A DNA stretch of 64,000 nt, from the NCBI GenBank assembly GCA_947177485.1, contig CAMWUR010000001.1, positions 1-64,000 on the forward strand. Direction: 5' to 3'. Origin of the DNA: an uncultured Helicobacter sp. (lineage in GTDB: Bacteria > Campylobacterota > Campylobacteria > Campylobacterales > Helicobacteraceae). Of the stretch, positions 58,801 to 64,000 are shown one piece after another (the stretch's first letter is position 1; every line of letters starts with the position of its first letter). Under the pieces are notes generated by a model. That model saw only the letters and a program-made list of their open reading frames with translations, made no database searches and had not been told where the DNA came from. Both the position numbers and the translations under genes were made by a program.

Positions 58801-59070
58801 TTAGCAGCACACACATGGAAAGCTATCAAAAGGAGAACGTTCCATGCCCATGCGTTTGTGCCAGCTGTGGAAATGCTGCATAAGCTCGGGCAGCATTTCG
58901 AGCGTGTAGAATGCAAAAGGATTGGGGATTCCCATCATCTCCGAGAATGTGATAATCATGAAAAAATCATCAATCTCGCGCTTATCGCGCTTGAGTGCAG
59001 GAAGATATTTGGAAAAATAGAACTGCTCCAGCCCCCGATTGATGGGGGCAAGCCATTGAAATCTAGGCAT
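58801..59070 (-). CDS. cory-CC-star-like small protein
   Basis: An 89-aa protein from ATG 59070. It contains ..FMIITFSEMMGIPNPFAFYTLEMLPEL, HSWHKRMGMERSPFD and ends in CVCC, as in the small family called cory-CC-star in annotation databases, from memory. Its function is unknown; the terminal cysteines could bind metal or receive a lipid-like modification. It overlaps the end of cstA by eight bases and precedes the ArsA-like ATPase. Confidence 0.65.
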   Translation of the reverse strand: MPRFQWLAPINRGLEQFYFSKYLPALKRDKREIDDFFMIITFSEMMGIPNPFAFYTLEMLPELMQHFHSWHKRMGMERSPFDSFPCVCC

Positions 59071-60754
59071 TCTGCTTGTTGCCCAAAATTTTGCTAATCT
59101 CCGACAACGCGGCGAGCACGACAAGAACGGTGACGATGAGCACTAAGATGTCGATTCCAAGCAAAAGCATGTTGCCTTGTGCATAGAACTCGCCAAGCTT
59201 GACGGTTGCGCCCCAAAATGCCATAGTTAAAATAAAAGTCATCGGAACAAGCACAACAAGCGAGCCTTTCGCGCGTTTGTTCTTAATCAAAATCACAGCC
59301 ACAGTGAGCAATGTGAGCGAAGCAAGGATTTGGTTTGTCGCACCAAACAAAGGCCAAATGGGAACATTGTTCGAGCCGCCCTCGCCAATTCCATTAATCG
59401 CCATGAGAAACGAACACCCAACAGCGACAAGTGTCGAAACGACTTTGTGTTTGAGGATAGGGATTTTGTAGAAATCACCCCATTCTTGAATGATGTAACG
59501 TTGCAAACGAATCCCAGCGTCCATCGTTGTCGCCGCAAAGAGAATGAGCATAAGCGAGAAGAGTGTCGATGCAGCGTCAATCGGAAGCCCAACACCAGCA
59601 TTCACAATCGCCCCACCGCCAGCGGCAAAATTGCCCGCGCCGCCTTTGAACATCGTTGTCCAAGTTTCGGGGTTCAGTCCAACATTCGCGCTCAAGAGCC
59701 CAACGCCAGCGATGCACGCGATGATTGTCCCAAGCGCAAGCGAGCCTTCGCCCACAGCGCCAAGATAGCCAACAAAGCGCACATCGGTTTCTTTTGCTAC
59801 TTGTTTTGAGGTTGTACCACTCGCGACAATCCCGTGGAATCCGCTAATCGCACCACATGCAATGGTGATAAACAACACCGGAATAATCATTCCCCAATTG
59901 CCCTCTTTAATGGGCGGAATCAAATCAGGCGCAAGCACGGTGGGATTGACAAGCAGAATCGAAACATACAGCAAGAACAATCCAATCACAAGCTGCACGC
60001 CATTGACATAGTCGCGAGGCTGCAACAACATCCACACAGGGAGCACAGACGCAATCGCGGCATAAATGAACAGAATCGCCACCCACTGACGCAATGGGTC
60101 GAATCCGCCGATGTTTTCGGGGAGGTTGATTGGAATCATCACCCCAAGCGGAACGAGTGCATAGAGTGCGACAACGCCGACAACCGTAACTACCGTGAGG
60201 TTCATTTTCATTTTATAGATTGCCTGCCCCATGAGAATCGCAATCAAAATCGCGCCCCACGCGGGGATAATCGTTGTGGGGTATTGCACAGATTCTTTAG
60301 CGATAATCACACCAAAGGCGCTATTGACCATAAGCAACACCAAGAAAATCACAACCATAAAAAGTTGCCCCACGCGCGTGCCGATGAAACGGGAGCAGAC
60401 CATACCCATTGATTTTCCCTCGTTTTTGACACTTGCCCAAAGTGCTGTCATATCGTGGATTCCCGCGAAAAAGACCGTGCCAAGCACAACCCAACAAAAC
60501 GCAGGCAACCAACCCCATTGCACAGCGATTGCAGGACCAACGATGGGCGCAGCACCAGCAACAGCGGTAAAGTGATGCCCCCACAATACAAATTTATTTG
60601 CAGGAATGTAATCGACATCATCGCGCAATGTTACGGCAGGTGTAACATTTGCATCATCAAGCTTGAGGATTTGTGAAGCCACGAAACGAGAATAGACAAA
60701 CCACCCAAAACAAAACATTGCAACGCCGATGACGAGCAACACAACAGAACTCAT
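59063..60754 (-). CDS. cstA: CstA-family carbon-starvation transporter
   Basis: A 563-aa inner-membrane protein with at least 14 hydrophobic helices. The N-terminal ..NKFVLWGHHFTAVAGAAPIVGPAIAVQWGW and SGFHGIVASGTTSKQ are signature CstA sequences. It is a peptide/pyruvate importer family. It is shorter than E. coli CstA (701 aa). ATG 60754 has AAAGGAG upstream. Co-transcribed with the small CC protein and the ArsA-like ATPase. Confidence 0.9.
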   Translation of the reverse strand: MSSVVLLVIGVAMFCFGWFVYSRFVASQILKLDDANVTPAVTLRDDVDYIPANKFVLWGHHFTAVAGAAPIVGPAIAVQWGWLPAFCWVVLGTVFFAGIHDMTALWASVKNEGKSMGMVCSRFIGTRVGQLFMVVIFLVLLMVNSAFGVIIAKESVQYPTTIIPAWGAILIAILMGQAIYKMKMNLTVVTVVGVVALYALVPLGVMIPINLPENIGGFDPLRQWVAILFIYAAIASVLPVWMLLQPRDYVNGVQLVIGLFLLYVSILLVNPTVLAPDLIPPIKEGNWGMIIPVLFITIACGAISGFHGIVASGTTSKQVAKETDVRFVGYLGAVGEGSLALGTIIACIAGVGLLSANVGLNPETWTTMFKGGAGNFAAGGGAIVNAGVGLPIDAASTLFSLMLILFAATTMDAGIRLQRYIIQEWGDFYKIPILKHKVVSTLVAVGCSFLMAINGIGEGGSNNVPIWPLFGATNQILASLTLLTVAVILIKNKRAKGSLVVLVPMTFILTMAFWGATVKLGEFYAQGNMLLLGIDILVLIVTVLVVLAALSEISKILGNKQNA

Positions 60755-60893
60755 AAAAAACCTCCTTTGAAAGTCAATACCGCATTGTAACTAAATAAAC
60801 TTAGAACAACCAACCAAACCAAGCGCAAGCGAGATTCTATATGGAAATCGCGAGAAGCTGTAACAATATTACTCATATTATCGTAAGCTCCCA

Positions 60894-60922
60894 TTGACAA
60901 CTCCAGATTATCATGCTACATT
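60894..60922 (+). promoter_or_regulatory. Promoter of the phosphatase-siroheme synthase pair
   Basis: TTGACA (60894-60899), 17 bases, TACATT (60917-60922), 18 bases before the start codon at 60940. AAAGGAG is the ribosome site. Confidence 0.55.
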
Positions 60923-60939
60923 AAAATAAAGGAGCTCTC

Positions 60940-61437
60940 ATGGAATCGCGTCTCTTATTTATCTGTATGGGCAATATCTGCCGCTCACCGCTCGCACAAG
61001 GAATCGCGCAGGGGCTCTACAACGGTTGGAGCGACCCTATACTGGATTCGAGCTTTTTGCCTGCACAAAAGGGCATACCCGCCGTATTTGATTCGGCTGG
61101 AATCCATGGCTACCACCGCGGTGAAGCGCCATGCAGAGGCTCACAAGAGATTGCCAAACAGCATGGACTGGATATTGCGTCTTTGCGCTCGCGCCCTGTG
61201 CGCTTGCAAGACGAAGAAAAATTTGATTATTTTGTCGCAATGGATAGCGAAAATATCCAAGCATTGCTCAAAATGGGCTTCGCACAAGAAAAAATTTTGC
61301 GCATGGGCGATTTTGGAGACGGAATGGACATTCCCGACCCATATTATTACCGCGATATGCAAGGGTTTGAAACAATCTATGCCATGCTGTACCCTGCAAT
61401 TAAAAAGCTACTCTACACGCAAGGCATTTTGCGCTAA
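60940..61437 (+). CDS. Low-molecular-weight protein-tyrosine phosphatase
   Basis: A 165-aa enzyme with the P-loop CMGNICRSP (C9, R15, S16) at the N-terminus and the general-acid Asp in DIPDPYYY. An extra 20 residues or so (LYNGWSDPILDSSFLPAQKG) between the P-loop helix and the ..DSAGIHGYHRGEAP segment make it longer than usual. Target unknown: tyrosine-phosphorylated or arsenate-type substrates. It precedes the siroheme synthase gene by 33 bases. Confidence 0.87.
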   Translation: MESRLLFICMGNICRSPLAQGIAQGLYNGWSDPILDSSFLPAQKGIPAVFDSAGIHGYHRGEAPCRGSQEIAKQHGLDIASLRSRPVRLQDEEKFDYFVAMDSENIQALLKMGFAQEKILRMGDFGDGMDIPDPYYYRDMQGFETIYAMLYPAIKKLLYTQGILR

Positions 61438-61470
61438 CACCTCAACTATTATGATATTGAAAGGAAAATA

Positions 61471-62754
61471 ATGTCTGGATTACCACTTCTTCTTAAAAAA
61501 GCACATGTTTTGCTCATTGGCGCGGGCGCTGTGGCGCAACAAAAGCATTGCGCGCTCATTGAATCAGGGCTAATGCCCGATGTCAAAGCTGCAAAGATTT
61601 GTGCGCCCTATTTCGAGGGCAAAGATGTCGCGATTCTACAACTTTGCAACGACAATCTCGCAATCGCTGATGATTATGAGCTTGTTGTGGACGCAAGCGG
61701 CGATAAAGAACTTGGGAAGCTTTTGTTTGAACGCAAACGCCGCTACCTACTCAATGTTGTCGATTGTCCGCAATATTGCGATGTCTATTTTGGCGCTGTG
61801 GCGCGCTGTGGTGAACTTTCGGTTATGGTCAGCAGCGGTGGTGCTTCACCCGTGCTTGCTCAAAATGTGCGCGATAAAATCAAACGATTATTACCCAAAA
61901 GTCTCAAATCGATTGCCCAAAAATTGCGAATCGAACGCGAACAAAATGGCGCGCCAACAACTACGCGCAAAGAAGAGATTGCAGAGCAAGCAAAGCAGGC
62001 GCTTGGCAAAGTGTTCATCATTGGCTGCGGACCGCATTCACGCGAGAATCTCACGCTCAAGGCGCTTGAAACTTTTGCATTGCTCGATATTGCGCTTGTT
62101 GATAACCTCATCGGGCAAGAGATTTGGGACATCTTAGAATCACTTGGTTGCGAGACAAAAAGCGTGGCAAAACAAAAAGGCAAGCAACAATTCAAGCAGG
62201 CAGAGATTAACAAGATGATGCTCGATTATGCACGTGAGGGCAAGACGATTGGACGCATTAAAGGCGGAGACCCAGCCATTTTTGGACGTGTGTGGGAAGA
62301 AGCAAGCTATCTTAGCAAGCATGGAATCGAGGTGGAGGTGATTAGCGGCATCACCTCTGCGCTAAGCGGTGCGCTTGGCAGCGGCATTGTGCCTACGATT
62401 CGCGGCGTGAGCACAGGCGTCTTGATTGTGTCGGCGCATTTGCGTGAGTGCGTGTTTAACATTGATTGGATAGATTCGCTCAAGAACAAACATTACACAA
62501 TCATTGTGCTGATGGCATATAGCTTTGTTGGGCGGATTGTTGCGGCAGCGCGCGAACATGGAGTCGATGAACATTTGCCCGCAGCGCTTGTGAGCAAAGT
62601 CGATTCGCCAAATCAATGTTGCATTATCGGCACACTCGGCAAACTCGAAGAGATGGTACAACAATGCGAGCAGCCTGCAATTTTGATTTTTGGGGAAGCT
62701 GTTGCCAAATCCAAAGGCATTCCGTTTGTGGGGAAACGTATTGTTGTAGAATAG
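61471..62754 (+). CDS. cysG: Siroheme synthase (precorrin-2 dehydrogenase / uroporphyrinogen-III methyltransferase)
   Basis: A 427-aa fusion. N-terminal Met8-like NAD domain (about 1-150: LLIGAGAVAQQK, ..VVDCPQYCDVYFGA, ..VSSGGASPVLA). C-terminal SUMT (about 178-420: FIIGCGPHSRENLTLKAL, RIKGGDPAIFGR, GITSALSGALG). SUMT normally reads G.GPGD..LLT; here the sequence is GCGPHSRENLT, so the loop is altered. It makes siroheme from uroporphyrinogen III. It ends four bases before the tRNA gene on the other strand. Confidence 0.88.
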   Translation: MSGLPLLLKKAHVLLIGAGAVAQQKHCALIESGLMPDVKAAKICAPYFEGKDVAILQLCNDNLAIADDYELVVDASGDKELGKLLFERKRRYLLNVVDCPQYCDVYFGAVARCGELSVMVSSGGASPVLAQNVRDKIKRLLPKSLKSIAQKLRIEREQNGAPTTTRKEEIAEQAKQALGKVFIIGCGPHSRENLTLKALETFALLDIALVDNLIGQEIWDILESLGCETKSVAKQKGKQQFKQAEINKMMLDYAREGKTIGRIKGGDPAIFGRVWEEASYLSKHGIEVEVISGITSALSGALGSGIVPTIRGVSTGVLIVSAHLRECVFNIDWIDSLKNKHYTIIVLMAYSFVGRIVAAAREHGVDEHLPAALVSKVDSPNQCCIIGTLGKLEEMVQQCEQPAILIFGEAVAKSKGIPFVGKRIVVE

Positions 62755-62757
62755 CGG

Positions 62758-62834
62758 TGGCGGAGCGGACGGGGCTCGAACCCGCGACCCCCTGCGTGAC
62801 AGGCAGGTATTCTAACCGGCTGAACTACCGCTCC
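62758..62834 (-). tRNA. tRNA-Asp (GTC)
   Basis: A 77-nt cloverleaf on the minus strand: acceptor GGAGCGG/CCGCTCC, anticodon loop CTGTCAC (anticodon GTC), T arm GGGTTCGAGCCC, CCA encoded. Last of four tandem tRNAs. Confidence 0.95.
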
Positions 62835-62837
62835 AAA

Positions 62838-62913
62838 TGGTGGTCGCTATAAGACTCGAACTTATGACATCCACCTTGTAAGGGTGGCGCTCTACCAACT
62901 GAGCTAAGCGACC
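62838..62913 (-). tRNA. tRNA-Val (TAC)
   Basis: 76 nt; acceptor GGTCGCT/AGCGACC, anticodon stem CCACC/GGTGG with loop CTTACAA (anticodon TAC), T arm with GTTCGAGTC, CCA encoded. Confidence 0.94.
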
Positions 62914-62933
62914 AAAGAGACAAAAGCTTTGAG

Positions 62934-63008
62934 TGGTGACCCCGAGGGGACTCGAACCCCTGTAGCCACCGTGAAAGGGTGGTATCCTAACCGCTAGATG
63001 ACGGGGCC
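62934..63008 (-). tRNA. tRNA-Glu (TTC)
   Basis: 75 nt; acceptor GGCCCCG/CGGGGTC, anticodon stem CCACC/GGTGG with loop CTTTCAC (anticodon TTC), T arm GGGGTTCGAGTCCCC, CCA encoded. Confidence 0.95.
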
Positions 63009-63022
63009 ACACAACCAAAAAG

Positions 63023-63098
63023 TGGTGACCCGTGTTGGATTCGAACCAACGGCCCATTCCTTAAAAGGGAATTGCTCTACCAACTGAGCTAACGGGTC
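63023..63098 (-). tRNA. tRNA-Lys (TTT)
   Basis: 76 nt; acceptor GACCCGT/ACGGGTC, anticodon stem ATTCC/GGAAT with loop CTTTTAA (anticodon TTT), T arm GTTGGTTCGAATCCAAC, CCA encoded. First of the operon. Confidence 0.95.
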
Positions 63099-63114
63099 AA
63101 ACAAAAGAAACGCA

Positions 63115-63143
63115 ATTCTATCAAAAAAAATTTTGCTTGTCAA
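63115..63143 (-). promoter_or_regulatory. Promoter of the tRNA Lys-Glu-Val-Asp operon
   Basis: On the minus strand TTGACA (63138-63143), 17 bases, TAGAAT (63115-63120), about 16 bases before the mature tRNA-Lys 5' end. This is one of the few classical sigma-70 promoters with both boxes in the window. Confidence 0.75.
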
Positions 63144-63192
63144 GGGCTTAATGTTCGCATAACAGATTCATTTTCAATTCATACTTTTTTCT

Positions 63193-63198
63193 TATAAT
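63193..63198 (+). promoter_or_regulatory. -10 element of the efflux gene
   Basis: TATAAT after a T-rich stretch, 25 bases upstream of ATG 63223; GGAG is the ribosome site. Confidence 0.55.
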
Positions 63199-63222
63199 TC
63201 CCCCAAAAAATTCGGAGAAAGA

Positions 63223-64000
63223 ATGCGAATCTGCCTATCTATTATCCTTGCGCTCTTTTGTTGCGCGTGCAATCTACCCTCGCAAAATGTCCAAATCTCT
63301 ACCGAGAGTTTACCCAAAGCATTGAGCCCGCACCCGTTTCTTGTTGAGCGCATTGCGCCGCTCGAATCACGTGATGTGGCAGTGATACATAACGAGCTAG
63401 ACGCAATTTTTGGCGATTCAACACTCACCAATCTACTTGAAATCGCGCTTATGCGCAATACCGATATAGCAATTGCAAAAGAGAGAATCATGCAAGCGCA
63501 AGCGAGCAGAGAGGCGGCGTGGGGCAATCTCTTGCCAACTCTAAGCGGTAGTGCGAGTGCAGGCAAAAACCATGATTTCAAAAACAACAATCCAAATGTC
63601 GATTCGACCACGACAACAAAGACGATTGGTGCAAATCTCGCGTGGGAAATTGACCTTTTTGGCAAAAACATCGCCGCAAAAAATGCCGCTGAACAGCAAT
63701 ATTTTGCAACACTCTCAAACCTGCAAAACACACAACTTGCATTGCTTGCCGAAGTCTGCAACAGCTATTTTTTGTTGCAAAACATCGCGCTCAATCTCGA
63801 GATTAGCGCGAAGAATCTCGAACTCTATGCGCAGATTCTCGATGCTGTGCGGCTCATGACAGAATCAGGGACACTCGATTCGACTTATCTTTTCGATGCA
63901 CAAGACGATTTGACAAATGCTCAAATCGCCTATGAACAACTCAAAACATCACGTGTTGCGGCATATAATGCGCTCTTGGTGCTACTAGACCAAAAGAGTT
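63223..64000 (+). CDS. TolC/NodT-type outer-membrane efflux protein (5' part, cut by window end)
   Basis: 259 codons are visible and the frame is open at the edge. The N-terminus MRICLSIILALFCCACN looks like a lipoprotein signal with Cys14-16 near the cleavage site, though the lipobox is atypical (CCAC). The mature part follows the NodT family: ..LTNLLEIALMRNTDIAIAKERIMQAQA.REAAWGNLLPTLSGSASAGK, then LAWEIDLFGK, the helical hairpin typical of RND outer channels. It presumably heads an RND efflux operon beyond the window. Confidence 0.85.
   Translation, partial: MRICLSIILALFCCACNLPSQNVQISTESLPKALSPHPFLVERIAPLESRDVAVIHNELDAIFGDSTLTNLLEIALMRNTDIAIAKERIMQAQASREAAWGNLLPTLSGSASAGKNHDFKNNNPNVDSTTTTKTIGANLAWEIDLFGKNIAAKNAAEQQYFATLSNLQNTQLALLAEVCNSYFLLQNIALNLEISAKNLELYAQILDAVRLMTESGTLDSTYLFDAQDDLTNAQIAYEQLKTSRVAAYNALLVLLDQKS

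Noticed and set aside
62760..63100. Coding frames on either strand across the four tRNA genes
   Set aside because: The stretch is fully explained by four complete cloverleaves with encoded CCA ends.

Overview
The window looks like chromosomal DNA of a Helicobacter (Campylobacterota), probably an enterohepatic or otherwise non-pylori species. The support is synteny I recognise: cheW - cheAY (CheA fused to a receiver) - cheV3 - HP0394-type phosphatase; arsR - arsS - hemB; and a C-N hydrolase (HP0757-type) next to a MATE exporter. Long G/C homopolymers of the kind that drive slipped-strand phase variation, AAGGA ribosome sites, frequent TTG/GTG starts and lone extended TATAAT promoters agree. 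No rRNA and no CRISPR array were seen. There are five tRNAs.

Layout. 1-2030: sugar-modification genes, a methyltransferase containing a 10-G tract and a DegT-type sugar aminotransferase, behind a leader with two poly-C tracts. 2211-2990: amino-acid binding protein. 3095-10390 (minus): an unusual tandem array. Two small secreted proteins carry both a Sec signal peptide and a bacteriocin-type double-glycine leader. They alternate with three paralogous 450-aa proteins that resemble flagellar-dependent secreted proteins. The array ends with an outer-membrane barrel and a stand-alone periplasmic-type C39 peptidase. 10456-15556 (minus): porin, nusA, MATE exporter, C-N hydrolase, acidic protein. 15616-22730 (plus): alr, a PglC-PglD fusion, pglE, pglF (di-N-acetylbacillosamine pathway), thyX, FUSC protein. 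22757-28645 (minus): Fur-box/poly-G PepSY protein, alaS, ABC-F protein, dus. 28841-31634 (plus): OMP, gap, rodA, tRNA(CAU). 31636-38607 (minus): serB, chemotaxis genes, phosphatase, argC. 38700-41175 (plus): prepilin peptidase, LptF-like permease, truA. nifS (minus). 42522-44802 (plus): leuD, leuB, TPR protein, CiaD-like protein. Then a probable structured RNA, arsRS, hemB and a DUF3943 protein.

48346-55389 is a young rearrangement. A 1,311-bp sequence is present twice in direct orientation and flanks an AT-rich operon of two DIT1/PvcA-like (isonitrile synthase family) proteins plus an MFS transporter. queE-queD-queC (7-deazaguanine synthesis) follow, then a TRIC channel, a DUF779 protein, an ArsA-type ATPase, a cory-CC-star-like protein and cstA (minus). 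The window ends with an LMW phosphatase, a siroheme synthase, four tRNAs (minus) and the start of a TolC/NodT-like efflux protein cut by the window edge.

Two regions best deserve attention as possibly new biology. The first is the Sec plus GG-leader, C39 peptidase and barrel array (3095-10390), which looks like a two-step export and maturation system with recombining leaders. The second is the repeat-flanked DIT1/PvcA-like operon (49834-53836), which may make and export an isonitrile-type small molecule.
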